From Streptomyces termitum (lineage in GTDB: Bacteria > Actinomycetota > Actinomycetes > Streptomycetales > Streptomycetaceae), in contig NZ_BMUL01000004.1 in the NCBI RefSeq assembly GCF_014650175.1, positions 124,001-188,000 on the forward strand: a DNA stretch of 64,000 nucleotides. The letters run 5' to 3'. Of the stretch, positions 36,475 through 46,261 are shown in pieces (within the stretch, counting starts at the first letter, position 1; each line of letters opens with the position of its first letter). The position numbers and the translations under genes are program-made. The notes below the pieces were generated by a model. The model ran no database searches, was not told the DNA's origin, and worked only from the letters and a program-made list of their open reading frames with translations.

Positions 36475-36549
36475 GGTGTTGGCGCCCGGCCGCTCGCGCG
36501 CGGCGGAGGCGCCGTACAGATTGTCCGACCCGCGTGCTTAGCTGGACAC

Positions 36550-37398
36550 ATGATCGATTCGTTCCTGGCACACGTCCTCGACGGCGGCACGACCGAGGTG
36601 GAGGAGGCGGTCCGCGAGGCGGCCGCGGCGGAGATCTCGCCGCGCTTCCGGCAGCTCGCCGACCACGAGATCATCGAGAAGAACGGCCCGTACGACCTGG
36701 TGACGGTCGCCGACCGGGCCGCCGAGGAGCACCTGACGAAGACGCTCACGGCCCTGCTGCCGGGCTCCGTCGTGGTCGGCGAGGAGGCCGTCCACGCCGA
36801 CCCCGCCGTCTACGGGGCGCTGCGCGGCGACGCGCCCGTCTGGATCGTCGACCCGGTGGACGGCACCCGGCAGTTCGTCCACGGCGACCCGGGCTTCTGC
36901 ACCCTGGTCGCCCTCGCCCACCGCGGCGAGCTCCTCGCCTCCTGGACCTTCGCGCCCGCCCTCGGCGAGCTGGCCGTCGCCGTCCGGGGCCGCGGCGCGA
37001 CCCTGAACGGCGCGCCGATACGCTCCGGTTCCCCCGCCCCCGGCGCGGAGCTGACCGTCGCCACCTCGCACCCCGACTACACCACCCCCGACCAGAAGCG
37101 GGCCCTGCTCGGCCTGGCCACCGAGGGCGTACGGCCCCGGCCGTGCGGCTCGGCCGGCCTGGAGTACCTGGCGATCGCCCGGGGCGCGCTCGACGCGGTC
37201 GCCTTCTCCTGGGAGTACGCCTGGGACCACGCGGCCGGACTCCTGCTGGTCGCGGAGGCGGGCGGCGCGCAGACCACCGTCGCGGGCGAGCCGTTCCGGA
37301 TCACCGGGGGGAACGCGCTGCCGTTCACCGCCGCGCGCGACGCGGCCACCGCCGCCCGCGTCCGCGACCTCCTGGCCGGCGCCCCGGACCGGCCCTGA
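36550..37398 (+). CDS. Inositol-monophosphatase-family phosphatase
   Basis: A 282-aa lithium-sensitive-phosphatase-fold enzyme. Metal ligands are visible in [20 protein letters not shown] (the DPxDGT signature) and the second-site [18 protein letters not shown]. It hydrolyses a phosphate monoester such as inositol phosphate, histidinol phosphate or a nucleotide 3'-phosphate; the substrate cannot be chosen from sequence. The ATG at 36550 fits the family N-terminus. Confidence 0.88.
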   Translation: MIDSFLAHVLDGGTTEVEEAVREAAAAEISPRFRQLADHEIIEKNGPYDLVTVADRAAEEHLTKTLTALLPGSVVVGEEAVHADPAVYGALRGDAPVWIVDPVDGTRQFVHGDPGFCTLVALAHRGELLASWTFAPALGELAVAVRGRGATLNGAPIRSGSPAPGAELTVATSHPDYTTPDQKRALLGLATEGVRPRPCGSAGLEYLAIARGALDAVAFSWEYAWDHAAGLLLVAEAGGAQTTVAGEPFRITGGNALPFTAARDAATAARVRDLLAGAPDRP

Positions 37399-37519
37399 CC
37401 GCCCCCGTACCGCGCCCGCCGGAGCGGAACCGGGGCCTCCCCGACGCGGCGCGCCCCCGCCGGCGGGCACGGGCCTATCCTGGCCCTCCCGAACCGCCGG
37501 CCGACGTGAGGAGTCCGAG

Positions 37520-38950
37520 GTGACGTCGCTGCTCGACGCCGTCGTGGTGGGAGCGGGGCCCAACGGGCTGACCGCCGCCGTGGAGCTGGCCCGGCGCGGC
37601 TTCTCCACGGCCGTCTTCGAGGCGAAGGAGACCGTCGGCGGCGGAGCCCGCACCGAGGAGCTGACCCTCCCCGGCTTCCGCCACGACCCCTGCTCCGCCG
37701 TCCACCCGCTCGGCGCGGGCTCCCCCGTCTTCCGCACCATGCCCCTCGACCGGTACGGCCTGGAGTGGCTCCACCCCGAACTGCCCATGGCCCACCCCTG
37801 GGAGGACGGCACCGCCGCCGTCCTCTCCCGCTCCGTCGGCGAGACCGCCGCCTCCTTCGGCCCCCGGGACGCGGGCGCGTACCGCCGTCTCGTCGCCCCC
37901 TTCCTCGGCCGGTGGGACACCCTCGCCGCCGACTTCATGAGCCTGCCCCTGACCGCCCTGCCCCGCGACCCGGTCACCCTCGCCCGCTTCGGCCTCGCCG
38001 GACTGCCGCCCGCCTCCTGGCTGCTGCGCCGCTTCCGCGACGAGAAGGCCCGCGGCCTCCTCGCCGGCCTCGTCGGCCACGCCATCGCCCCCCTCGACGG
38101 CTTCGCCACCGGCGCCGTCGGCCTCGTCTTCGCGCTCGCCGCGCACGCCGTCGGCTGGCCGGTGCCCCGGGGCGGCTCCCAGGCGATCCCCGACGCCCTC
38201 ACCGGCTACCTCACCGACCTCGGCGGCACCGTCCACACCGGCTTCGAGGTCAAACGGCTCGACGACCTCCCGCCCGCCCGCGCCTACCTCTTCGACACCT
38301 CGCCCACCGCCCTCGCCCGCATCGCCGGCTTCGGCGACCACTACGCCCACTACCGGTACGGCGCCTCCGCCTTCAAACTCGACTACGCGCTCGACGGGCC
38401 CGTCCCGTGGACCGCCGAGGCCGCCCGCCGGGCCGGCACCGTCCAGGTCGGCCCCACCGCCCGCGAGATCGGCACCGCCCTGCGCCTCGCCTCCTCCGGC
38501 ACCGCCCCCGACACGCCGTTCCTCATCACCGCCCAGCCCAGCCTCGTCGACCCCACCCGCGCCCCCGACGGCAAGCACGTCTTCTGGGCCTACGGGCACG
38601 TCCCGCACGGCTGGCGCGGCGACCTCACCGACGCCGTCGAGCGGCAGCTCGAACGCTTCGCCCCCGGCTTCCGCGACCGGATCCTCGCCCGCGCCACCGC
38701 CGGCCCCCCGGAACTCGCCGCCCGCAACGCCAACTACATCGGCGGCGACATCGCCTGCGGCGCCGCCCGCGGCCTCCAGCTCGTCCTGCGCCCCACCCTC
38801 TCCCCGCGGCCGTACCGCACCCCCCACCCCGCCGTCTTCCTCTGCTCCTCCGCGACCCCGCCGGGCCCCGGCGTCCACGGCATGTCCGGGCACAACGCGG
38901 CCAAGGCCGTCTGGCGGCACCTCAGGGGCGCCGGCCACGGCGGAACCTAG
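37520..38950 (+). CDS. FAD-dependent phytoene-desaturase-like oxidoreductase
   Basis: A 476-aa flavoprotein. [20 protein letters not shown] at the N-terminus is the FAD dinucleotide fold, [17 protein letters not shown] is the family segment that follows, and [18 protein letters not shown] near the C-terminus resembles the final FAD-contact region of phytoene-dehydrogenase-like (PYROXD2-type) proteins. There are no carotenoid genes nearby, so the substrate is unknown. GTG start with GAGGAG upstream; 9 bp separate its stop from the next ATG. Confidence 0.85.
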   Translation: MTSLLDAVVVGAGPNGLTAAVELARRGFSTAVFEAKETVGGGARTEELTLPGFRHDPCSAVHPLGAGSPVFRTMPLDRYGLEWLHPELPMAHPWEDGTAAVLSRSVGETAASFGPRDAGAYRRLVAPFLGRWDTLAADFMSLPLTALPRDPVTLARFGLAGLPPASWLLRRFRDEKARGLLAGLVGHAIAPLDGFATGAVGLVFALAAHAVGWPVPRGGSQAIPDALTGYLTDLGGTVHTGFEVKRLDDLPPARAYLFDTSPTALARIAGFGDHYAHYRYGASAFKLDYALDGPVPWTAEAARRAGTVQVGPTAREIGTALRLASSGTAPDTPFLITAQPSLVDPTRAPDGKHVFWAYGHVPHGWRGDLTDAVERQLERFAPGFRDRILARATAGPPELAARNANYIGGDIACGAARGLQLVLRPTLSPRPYRTPHPAVFLCSSATPPGPGVHGMSGHNAAKAVWRHLRGAGHGGT

Positions 38951-38959
38951 ACTCGCCCC

Positions 38960-39580
38960 ATGGCGAAGTACATCGACGTGCACCCCGACAACCCCCAGCC
39001 GCGCATCATCGACGGCGTGGTCGACTCCCTCCGGAAGGGCGGGCTCATCGCCTACCCCACCGACTCCTGCTACGCCCTCGGCAGCCGCATCGGCAACCAC
39101 GACGGCCTCACCCGCATCCGGGAGATCCGCCGCCTCGACGACCGCCACCACTTCACCCTCATGTGCGCGGACTTCGCCCAGCTCGGCCAGCTCGTGCACA
39201 TCGACAACCGCGTCTTCCGCGCCGTCAAGGCCGCCGTCCCCGGCGCCTACACCTTCATCCTGCCCGGCACCAAGGAGGTGCCCCGCCAGCTCCTGCACCC
39301 CAAGAAGAAGACCGTCGGCGTCCGCATCCCCGACCACGTCGTCACCCAGGCGCTCCTCGCCTCCCTCGGCGAGCCGCTGCTCTCCAGCACCCTCCTGCTG
39401 CCCGGCGAGGAGGAGCCGCTGACCCAGGGCTGGGAGATCAAGGAGCGGCTCGACCACCAGGTCGACGCGGTCCTCGACTCCGGCGACTGCGGCACCGTCC
39501 CCACCACCGTCGTCGACTTCTCCGGCGACGAGCCCGAGATCCTCCGCGTCGGCGCCGGGGACCCCACCCGCTTCGAGTGA
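38960..39580 (+). CDS. YciO/YrdC/Sua5-family protein
   Basis: A 206-aa single-domain member of the threonylcarbamoyl-AMP synthase superfamily. GGLIAYPTDSCYALG and the KRxxxHxF-like segment RHHFTLMC, followed by VGVRIPDH and GTVPTTVVDF, fit the YciO branch better than the tRNA t6A enzyme TsaC, which usually has a C-terminal Sua5 domain in actinobacteria. A TAGACT box lies 7 nt before the ATG, so the mRNA may be leaderless. It likely binds nucleic acid or nucleotides; its precise role is open. Confidence 0.82.
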   Translation: MAKYIDVHPDNPQPRIIDGVVDSLRKGGLIAYPTDSCYALGSRIGNHDGLTRIREIRRLDDRHHFTLMCADFAQLGQLVHIDNRVFRAVKAAVPGAYTFILPGTKEVPRQLLHPKKKTVGVRIPDHVVTQALLASLGEPLLSSTLLLPGEEEPLTQGWEIKERLDHQVDAVLDSGDCGTVPTTVVDFSGDEPEILRVGAGDPTRFE

Positions 39581-39684
39581 CCCCGGAAGCGGCCGGTGGC
39601 CCGGACCGGGCCCGCCGCCCGCGCCGGACGTCCATGTCGTTTTCCTGCCAGCCCCGAGGCCGGGCGTCCGGCGATCCTGGATCC

Positions 39685-41154
39685 ATGCACACCCAGACCG
39701 AGCGCTGCGTACGGGCCGTCCAGTCCAAGGACGCCCGCTTCGACGGCGTCTTCTTCACCGCCGTCCGCACCACCCGGATCTACTGCCGCCCCAGCTGCCC
39801 GGCCGTCCCGCCCAAGCCCGGGAACATGGAGTTCCACCCCAGCGCCGCCTCCTGCCAGCGGGCCGGCTTCCGCGCCTGCAAGCGGTGCCGCCCCGACACC
39901 AGCCCCGGCTCCCCGGAGTGGAACGTCCGCGCCGACGCCGTCGCCCGCGCCGTCCGCCTCATCCAGGACGGCGTCGTCGACCGCGAGGGCGTCCCCGGCC
40001 TCGCCCGCCGCCTCGGCTGGTCCACCCGCCAGATCGAACGCCAGCTCCTCGCCGAACTCGGCGCCGGACCGCTCGCCCTGGCCCGCGCCCAGCGCGCCCA
40101 GACCGCCCGCGTCCTCGTCGAGACCACCGCCCTGCCCCTCGGCGAGATCGCCTTCGCCGCCGGCTTCTCCTCCATCCGCTCCTTCAACGACACCGTCCGC
40201 GCCGTCTTCGCCCTCACCCCCGGCGAACTCCGCGCCCGCGCCGCCCGCCCCGCCGCCCCCCACACCCCCGGCACGCTCACCCTCCGGCTGCCCTTCCGCG
40301 CCCCCCTCGAACCCTCCAACCTCTTCGGCCACCTCGCCGCCACCGCCGTCCCCGGCGTCGAGGAGTGGCGCGACGGCGCCTACCGCCGCACCCTCGCCCT
40401 CCCGTACGGGCACGGCATCGCCGCCCTCGCCCCGCGCCCCGACCACATCGCCTGCCGGCTCTCCCTCACCGACCCCCGCGACCTCACCCACGCCATCAGC
40501 CGCTGCCGCCGCCTCCTCGACCTCGACGCCGACCCGGTCGCCGTCGACGACCGGCTCCGCGCCGACCCGCTGCTCGCCCCGCTCGTCGGCAAGGCGCCCG
40601 GCCGCCGGGTCCCCGGCACCGTCGACCCCGCCGAGTTCGCCGTCCGCGCCGTCCTCGGCCAGCAGGTCTCCACCGCCGCCGCCCGCACCCACGCCGCCCG
40701 GCTCGTCACCGCCCACGGCGTCCCCGTCGAGGACCCCGAGGGCGGCCTCACCCACCTCTTCCCCACCCCCGAGGCGCTCGCCGGACTCGACCCGGAGACC
40801 CTGGCCATGCCCCGCGGCCGCCGCACCACCCTGCTCGGCCTCGTCACCGCCCTCGCCGACGGCACCCTCGCCCTCGGCCCGGCCGCCGACCGCGCCGAGA
40901 CCCGCGCCCGGCTGCTCGCCCTGCCCGGCTTCGGCCCCTGGACCACCGACCTCATCGCCATGCGGGCGCTCGGCGACCCCGACGCCTTCCTCCCCGGCGA
41001 CCTCGGCGTCCGCCGCGCCGCCGAAGGGCTCGGCCTGCCCGGCACCCCCGCCGCCCTCACCGCCCGCTCCGCCGACTGGTCCCCCTGGCGCGCCTACGCC
41101 GTCCAGTACCTGTGGGCCACCGGCGACCACCCCGTCAACCTCCTCCCCGCGTAA
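39685..41154 (+). CDS. AdaA-AlkA fusion: methyl-sensing regulator and 3-methyladenine DNA glycosylase
   Basis: A 489-aa fusion for the adaptive response to alkylation. Residues ~1-75 are the Ada zinc/phosphotriester domain (RIYCRPSCPAVPPKPGN with CKRCRPDT, four Cys). Residues ~85-180 are an AraC-type HTH (LARRLGWSTRQIERQL, FAAGFSSIRSFNDTVRA). The remainder is AlkA, with FAVRAVLGQQVSTAAARTHA as the HhH glycosylase core and FGPWTTDLIAMR containing the catalytic Asp. It both senses methyl damage and excises alkylated bases. The ogt gene starts 11 bp downstream, a typical two-gene alkylation-repair unit. Confidence 0.92.
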   Translation: MHTQTERCVRAVQSKDARFDGVFFTAVRTTRIYCRPSCPAVPPKPGNMEFHPSAASCQRAGFRACKRCRPDTSPGSPEWNVRADAVARAVRLIQDGVVDREGVPGLARRLGWSTRQIERQLLAELGAGPLALARAQRAQTARVLVETTALPLGEIAFAAGFSSIRSFNDTVRAVFALTPGELRARAARPAAPHTPGTLTLRLPFRAPLEPSNLFGHLAATAVPGVEEWRDGAYRRTLALPYGHGIAALAPRPDHIACRLSLTDPRDLTHAISRCRRLLDLDADPVAVDDRLRADPLLAPLVGKAPGRRVPGTVDPAEFAVRAVLGQQVSTAAARTHAARLVTAHGVPVEDPEGGLTHLFPTPEALAGLDPETLAMPRGRRTTLLGLVTALADGTLALGPAADRAETRARLLALPGFGPWTTDLIAMRALGDPDAFLPGDLGVRRAAEGLGLPGTPAALTARSADWSPWRAYAVQYLWATGDHPVNLLPA

Positions 41155-41165
41155 GGAAGTCCCCC

Positions 41166-41669
41166 ATGCCCCGCACCGTCGTGCACACGGTCGTGGACAG
41201 CCCCTACGAGCCGCTGACCCTGGTGGCCGTGGACGGCGTCCTCAGCCGCCTGCACATGACCGGCCAGCGCCACCGCCCGCCCGAGGAGACCTTCGGCGCG
41301 CCCGACCCCCGCCCCTTCACCGAGGCGGTCCGCCAGCTCGACGCCTACTTCGCGGGCGACCTCACCGTCTTCGACCTGCCGCTCCACCTGGAGGGCACCC
41401 CGTTCCAGCTGCGCGTCTGGGAACAGCTCCGGCACATCCCGTACGGGGAGACCCGCAGCTACGGCGAACTCGCCGAGGCCCTCGGCAACCCGGGCGCCTC
41501 CCGCGCCGTCGGCCTCGCCAACGGCAAGAACCCGATCGGCGTCATCGTCCCCTGCCACCGGGTCGTCGGCTCCGGCGGCTCCCTCACCGGCTACGGCGGC
41601 GGCCTCGACCGCAAACGCCGCCTCCTCGCCCTCGAAGCGGGCGGCCCGACCGCCGGAGCCCTCTTCTAA
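41166..41669 (+). CDS. ogt: Methylated-DNA--protein-cysteine S-methyltransferase
   Basis: A 167-aa suicide alkyltransferase that moves O6-methyl groups from guanine to its own Cys. The acceptor is in GVIVPCHRVVGSGG; PFQLRVWEQLRHIPYGET and ASRAVGLANGKNP are the DNA-binding HTH and Asn-hinge regions. It partners functionally with the AdaA-AlkA protein just upstream. Its stop overlaps by three bases the stop of the convergent sirtuin gene. Confidence 0.94.
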   Translation: MPRTVVHTVVDSPYEPLTLVAVDGVLSRLHMTGQRHRPPEETFGAPDPRPFTEAVRQLDAYFAGDLTVFDLPLHLEGTPFQLRVWEQLRHIPYGETRSYGELAEALGNPGASRAVGLANGKNPIGVIVPCHRVVGSGGSLTGYGGGLDRKRRLLALEAGGPTAGALF

Positions 41670-42391
41670 CCGAGCGGGCCGAGCCGGTCGAGCAGGGCGG
41701 GCAGGGCGGTGCCGATCGGCTCGCGCAGCACCTCGTGCGCCAGCGGGTCGTACGGGGTCGGCTCGGCGTTCACGATGATCAGCCGGGCCCCGTGCTCGGC
41801 CGCCATGCCCGCCAGCGAGGCGGCCGGCTGCACCTGGAGGCTGGTGCCGACCGCGACGAACACCTCGGCCGCCTTGGCGATCGACATGGCGTTCCCCAGC
41901 ACCACCGGGTCGAGGTTCTGCCCGAACATCACCGTCGCGGGCTTGAGGATCCCGCCGCAGGCCCGGCACGCCGGATCGGGGTCGCCCGCCTCCAGCCGCT
42001 CCAGCGCCTCCGCCATCGGGGAGCGGGCGTGGCAGGCCGTGCACACCACCGACCGGACGGTGCCGTGGAGTTCGAGGACCTTCCGGTCCGGCGTCCCGGC
42101 GGCCTGGTGCAGCCCGTCCACGTTCTGCGTGAGCACCCGCAGCGCGTTCCCGGTGCGCCCGTACGCGGCGATCGCGCGGTGTGCCGCGTTCGGCTCCGCC
42201 GTCAGGACCGGCGCGTCCCGCCGCATCAGCCACGAGCGGCGGCGCACCTCGGGGTCGGCCATGTACGGCCCGTAGGTGACCAGCCGCTCGGCCTCCGGGT
42301 CCCGCCGCCAGAGCCCGTTCGGCCCCCGGTAGTCCGGGATGCCCGAGTCGGTGGAGATGCCGGCACCGGTGAGAATCGCGACCATGGTCAT
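41666..42391 (-). CDS. Sir2-family NAD-dependent protein deacylase
   Basis: A 241-aa sirtuin. ILTGAGISTDSGIPDYRG is the NAD-binding GAGxS motif, TQNVDGLHQAAG carries the catalytic region with HGTVRSVVC (His general base), and four Cys (VCTACHAR and CRACGG) bind structural zinc. It removes acyl groups from lysines, for example on acyl-CoA synthetases. Start taken at the first ATG of MTMVAIL (42391); a GTG at 42409 would add six residues. Confidence 0.9.
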   Translation of the reverse strand: MTMVAILTGAGISTDSGIPDYRGPNGLWRRDPEAERLVTYGPYMADPEVRRRSWLMRRDAPVLTAEPNAAHRAIAAYGRTGNALRVLTQNVDGLHQAAGTPDRKVLELHGTVRSVVCTACHARSPMAEALERLEAGDPDPACRACGGILKPATVMFGQNLDPVVLGNAMSIAKAAEVFVAVGTSLQVQPAASLAGMAAEHGARLIIVNAEPTPYDPLAHEVLREPIGTALPALLDRLGPLG

Positions 42392-42456
42392 GCCCGGCAG
42401 GGTAGGCACCGCCGAACCGCTCCGCGAACGGGTTTTCCGGTGCTAGGTTCCCGGTC

Positions 42457-42660
42457 ATGGCCAAGGTGAACATCGCGCTCGACGCGGAACTCGTCGTGGA
42501 AGTCATGGTCCTGGCGGGCGTCGGCAGCCCGCAGGACGCCGTGGAGGCCGTCGTCCGCGACTACATCGCGCGCGGCCACCGCACCGAGGCCAGGACCGCC
42601 AGTCGGGACGAGGGCCACCGCACCGGCGAGACGCTGCCGCCCGAGCCCCAGCAGGGCTGA
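42457..42660 (+). CDS. VapB-like/DUF2191 ribbon-helix-helix protein (orphan antitoxin-like)
   Basis: A 67-aa protein. AKVNIALDAELVVEVMVLAG and SPQDAVEAVVRDYIARG follow the VapB antitoxin pattern (beta strand then two helices). No PIN-domain toxin gene is adjacent, so it is an orphan antitoxin or simply a small DNA-binding protein. A TAGGTT box lies 6 nt before the ATG, indicating a leaderless transcript. Confidence 0.75.
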   Translation: MAKVNIALDAELVVEVMVLAGVGSPQDAVEAVVRDYIARGHRTEARTASRDEGHRTGETLPPEPQQG

Positions 42661-42665
42661 GCGGC

Positions 42666-42697
42666 GGCGCCCCGGCGCCCGCACGTCCCGGGGCGCC
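42666..42697. terminator. Convergent terminator hairpin
   Basis: GGCGCCCCG (42666-42674) pairs with CGGGGCGCC (42689-42697). It lies between the stop of the VapB-like gene at 42660 and the stop of the Nudix gene at 42702 and can serve both. Confidence 0.6.
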
Positions 42698-42701
42698 CGG
42701 G

Positions 42702-43196
42702 TCAGTCCCGGGACGGGCGCCCGTCCTCCAGTTCCACCGGGCCGCCCCCGGCCGCCAGCGCGTCCAGCGCGGCCAGCACCCGCAGGCCCAGGCTCCCCGG
42801 CAGGTGGGCGGTCACCTCCGACGGCTCGACCAGCCGCCAGGAGAGCAGCTCCTCCTCCTGGAGCCGGATTCCCGCCAGCAGTTCGGGGGACAGCACCCCG
42901 CCGTCGTAGACGTACGCGACGATCGGCGGCCGGGCCGGGCCGCGCACCCAGTCGACCACGAGCAGCGCTCCGGGCGCCACGTCGAGCCCGATCTCCTCGG
43001 CGGTCTCCCGGCGGGCCGCCCGCCGGGGCGACTCGCCCGTGTCGGACTCGACCGTGCCGCCCGGCAGCGTCCAGCCCTCCCGGTAGTTCGGCTCCACGAG
43101 GAGGACCCGGCCCCCGGCGTCCCGGAAGAGGACGGCGGCACCGGCCAGGACCCGGGGCAGACCGGCGATGTACGTGGCGTAGTCGGTGGTGGTCAT
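42702..43196 (-). CDS. Nudix hydrolase
   Basis: A 164-aa Nudix protein. The box is GGTVESDTGESPRRAARRE followed by TAEEIGL, matching GX5EX7REUXEEXGU with the catalytic Glu pair. It probably hydrolyses a nucleoside diphosphate derivative or oxidised nucleotide; the sequence does not define the substrate. ATG at 43196, 28 bp from the stop of the transporter gene upstream on the same strand. Confidence 0.9.
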   Translation of the reverse strand: MTTTDYATYIAGLPRVLAGAAVLFRDAGGRVLLVEPNYREGWTLPGGTVESDTGESPRRAARRETAEEIGLDVAPGALLVVDWVRGPARPPIVAYVYDGGVLSPELLAGIRLQEEELLSWRLVEPSEVTAHLPGSLGLRVLAALDALAAGGGPVELEDGRPSRD

Positions 43197-43224
43197 CCCG
43201 TCAGCGTACGCCCGCCGCCACGGC

Positions 43225-44898
43225 TCACTCGTCCTCCTCCGACCCCGTCCGGGACCGGGCCGCCCGGCGCAGCCGCTGGTGCCGGGACGGGTTCTGCTCC
43301 GTCATCGCCTCGCCGACCAGCGTCCGCACCGCGTCCCGCAGTCCGTGCAGCGCCTGGTGCCGGGCCGGGCCCGCGCCCGGGTCCTCCCGCAGCTCCTTCA
43401 GGAGCGCCCAGCACAGCCCCAGCATCACCACCACGAACGGCAGCGCCACCAGGATCGTCGCCGTCTGGAGCGAGTTCAGGCCGCCCGCCACCAGCAGCAC
43501 CGCCGCCACGGCCGCCATCAGCACGCCCCACGTCACCACCAGCCACGTCGGCGGGTGCAGCGAGCCCCGGCTGGTCAGCGACCCCATCACCAGGGAGGCC
43601 GAGTCGGCGCTGGTGATGAAGTACGTCATCACCAGCAGCATCGCCACCACCGAGGTGACCGTGCCCAGCGGCAGGGCCTCCAGCATCGCGAACAGCGACG
43701 CCTCCGCGCCGTCCTTGACCGCCGTCGCCAGGTCGGCCGCGCCCGTCGACTGGAGCCGGATGGCCGTCCCGCCCATCACGCAGAACCACACCACTGTCGC
43801 CCCGGACGGCACGAGCAGCACGCCCACCAGGAACTCCCGGATCGTCCGGCCGCGCGAGATCCGGGCGATGAAGGTGCCGACGAACGGGGCCCAGGACAGC
43901 CACCACGCCCAGTAGAAGATCGTCCAGGCGCCCAGCCACGTCCGGTCGGTGAAGGCGCCGGTCCGGCTCGCCATCGGCAGCAGCTGGTGCAGGTAGCCGC
44001 CGACCGAGGCCGGGATCGTGTCCAGGATGTAGACGGTCGGGCCGAGCAGGAAGACGAAGAGGGCCAGGCAGGCGGCCAGCACGATGTTCAGCGTCGACAG
44101 CCACTTCACGCCCTTGTGGAGCCCGGAGAAGGCCGACAGGACGAAGGCGGCCGACAGCGCGGCGATGATGACCAGTTCGGTCGTGGTCGAGTCCGCGACG
44201 CCCATCGTGATGTCCAGGCCCTCGGCGACCTGGAGGGCGCCCAGGCCCAGGCTGGTCGCGGTGCCGAAGACGGTCGCGAAGACCGCCAGCAGGTCGATCG
44301 CCTTCCCCTGCCAGGACCCCGCCCGGCGCTCGCCCAGGAGCGGCACGAAGGCGCTGCTCAGCCGGTTGCCCCGGCCCTTGCGGAAGCCCGCGTAGGCCAG
44401 CGCCAGGCCCGCGATGCCGTAGATCGCCCACGGGGTCAGCGTCCAGTGGAAGAAGGAGTACTCCATCGCCGTGCGGGCCGCCGCGCCCGTCCCCGCCGGG
44501 GCGCCGCTCGACGGCGGCGGGCTCAGGAAGTGCTGGAGCGGCTCCCCGACCCCGTAAAACATCAGGCCGATGCCCATGCCGGCGCTGAACATCATCGCGA
44601 TCCACGCCAGGTTGGTGAACTCCGGTTCGGAGTCGTCCGCGCCCAGCCGGATCCGGCCGAAGCGGCTGAACGCGATCACCACGCAGAGCACCAGGAAGGT
44701 GTCGGCGGCGACCACGAAGAGCCAGGCGAAGTTGTTCAGGACCCAGGCCAGGGCCGAGGAGGAGGCGCGGTCGAAGGAGTCCCCGCCCAGCGCCGCCCAG
44801 GCGACGACCGCGACGACGGCGGCGATGCCGACGCCGATCACCGTGGCGTCGGGCGCGTGCCGCTCGGGGGTCGACCGCTCGTGCGTATCCGTGCTCAT
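43225..44898 (-). CDS. BCCT-family transporter (betaine/choline/carnitine type)
   Basis: A 557-aa integral membrane protein with about 12 hydrophobic helices. GMGIGLMFYGVGEPLQHF and FYWAWWLSWAPFVGTFIARISRGRTIREF are the family hallmarks, including the Trp-rich substrate box. It imports a quaternary ammonium osmolyte or choline by sodium or proton symport. An acidic/Arg-rich cytoplasmic C-terminus (RLRRAARSRTGSEEDE) may sense osmotic conditions as in BetP, which is inference. Confidence 0.92.
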   Translation of the reverse strand: MSTDTHERSTPERHAPDATVIGVGIAAVVAVVAWAALGGDSFDRASSSALAWVLNNFAWLFVVAADTFLVLCVVIAFSRFGRIRLGADDSEPEFTNLAWIAMMFSAGMGIGLMFYGVGEPLQHFLSPPPSSGAPAGTGAAARTAMEYSFFHWTLTPWAIYGIAGLALAYAGFRKGRGNRLSSAFVPLLGERRAGSWQGKAIDLLAVFATVFGTATSLGLGALQVAEGLDITMGVADSTTTELVIIAALSAAFVLSAFSGLHKGVKWLSTLNIVLAACLALFVFLLGPTVYILDTIPASVGGYLHQLLPMASRTGAFTDRTWLGAWTIFYWAWWLSWAPFVGTFIARISRGRTIREFLVGVLLVPSGATVVWFCVMGGTAIRLQSTGAADLATAVKDGAEASLFAMLEALPLGTVTSVVAMLLVMTYFITSADSASLVMGSLTSRGSLHPPTWLVVTWGVLMAAVAAVLLVAGGLNSLQTATILVALPFVVVMLGLCWALLKELREDPGAGPARHQALHGLRDAVRTLVGEAMTEQNPSRHQRLRRAARSRTGSEEDE

Positions 44899-45010
44899 GT
44901 GAGCCCACTATGGTCTGACATGTCCGGTTATCCGGGGGTGGCACGCCGTCTGGCCCTCCGGATAGGGTCGGCCACGGCGCGACTGCACGTTCGAAAGCAA
45001 GGGATGCAAG

Positions 45011-46162
45011 GTGACGGACGGAGCAGCAACTCAGGTCGCTCACGTGCTGGTGGCGGCCGACAAGTTCAAGGGTTCGCTCACGGCCGTGCAGGTCGCGGAG
45101 CGGGTCACGGCGGGGCTCCGCGAGGTCGTCCCCGGCCTCTCGGTCGAGGCCCTGCCCGTCGCCGACGGCGGCGACGGCACGGTCGCGGCGGCCGTCGCGG
45201 CCGGATTCGAGCGCCGCGAGGTGCGGGTCACCGGCCCGGTCGGCGCACCGGTCACCGCCGCGTACGCGCTGCGCGGCACCACGGCGGTCGTCGAGATGGC
45301 GGAGGCGTCCGGCCTCCAGCTCCTGCCCCCCGGCGAGTTCGCCGCCCTCACCGCCACCACGTACGGCTCCGGCGAACTGCTGCGCGCCGCGCTCGACGCC
45401 GGTGCCACCACGCTCGTCTTCGGCGTCGGCGGCAGCGCCACCACCGACGGCGGCGCCGGCATGCTCGCCGCGCTCGGCGCCCGCTTCCTCGACGCGGCCG
45501 GCGAGCCCGTCGGCCCCGGCGGCGCGGCCCTCGCGGACCTCGCCTCGGCCGACCTGAGCGGCCTCGACCCGCGCTTCGCCGAGGTGGACCTCGTCCTGGC
45601 CAGCGACGTCGACAACCCGCTCACCGGCCCCAAGGGCGCGCCCGCCGTCTACGGCCCGCAGAAGGGCGCCACCCCCGAGGACGTGGCGACCCTCGACGCG
45701 GCCCTCTCCCACTACGCGCTCGTCCTGGAGAAGGCGATCGGCCCCCGGGCCACCGAGCTCGCCGCCTCCCCGGGCGCGGGCGGCGCCGGCGGCATCGGCT
45801 ACGGTGCCCTCCTCCTCGGCGCGGGCTTCCGCCCCGGCATCGAGCTGATGCTGGAGGTCCTCGGCTTCGCCCCCGCCCTGGAGCGCGCCACCCTGGTCAT
45901 CACCGGCGAGGGCTCCCTCGACGAGCAGACCCTCCACGGCAAGGCCCCGGCGGGCGTCGCGGCGGCGGCCCGCGCGGCGGGCAAGGAGGTCGTCGCGGTC
46001 TGCGGCCGGCTCGCCCTCGCCCCCGAGGCCCTCGGCGCGGCCGGCATCCGCCGCGCCTACCCGCTCTCGGCCCTGGAGCCCGACCCGGCCAGGTCCATCC
46101 CGAACGCGGGCCCCCTCCTGGAGCGGGTGGCCGCCCAGATCGCCCGCGACTTCCTGGCGTGA
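45011..46162 (+). CDS. glxK: Glycerate kinase
   Basis: A 383-aa class II glycerate kinase. VLVAADKFKGSLTA at the N-terminus, ALPVADGGDGTVAA, VFGVGGSATTDGGAGMLAALG and LVITGEGSLDEQTLHGKAP are all family signatures. It phosphorylates D-glycerate for entry to glycolysis. GTG at 45011 with GCAAG/AAGG upstream is used. Divergent from the BCCT gene. Confidence 0.93.
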   Translation: MTDGAATQVAHVLVAADKFKGSLTAVQVAERVTAGLREVVPGLSVEALPVADGGDGTVAAAVAAGFERREVRVTGPVGAPVTAAYALRGTTAVVEMAEASGLQLLPPGEFAALTATTYGSGELLRAALDAGATTLVFGVGGSATTDGGAGMLAALGARFLDAAGEPVGPGGAALADLASADLSGLDPRFAEVDLVLASDVDNPLTGPKGAPAVYGPQKGATPEDVATLDAALSHYALVLEKAIGPRATELAASPGAGGAGGIGYGALLLGAGFRPGIELMLEVLGFAPALERATLVITGEGSLDEQTLHGKAPAGVAAAARAAGKEVVAVCGRLALAPEALGAAGIRRAYPLSALEPDPARSIPNAGPLLERVAAQIARDFLA

Positions 46163-46166
46163 CCCT

Positions 46167-46202
46167 CCCGGGCGGGCCGCCCTGCGCGGCGGCCCGCCCG
46201 GG
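46167..46202 (+). terminator. Terminator after glycerate kinase
   Basis: CCCGGGCGGGCCGCC (46167-46181) pairs perfectly with 46188-46202 around a 6-nt loop, 5 bp after the stop codon. Confidence 0.75.
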
Positions 46203-46261
46203 GGAGGCGCCCGCAAAGAGTCCGTCACCTCCGGGAAACACCCGGGTGTGATCCTCGCGCC

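Noticed and set aside
42457..42660. Complete VapBC toxin-antitoxin pair
   Set aside because: No PIN-domain gene is adjacent; the next gene is an unrelated Nudix hydrolase on the other strand.
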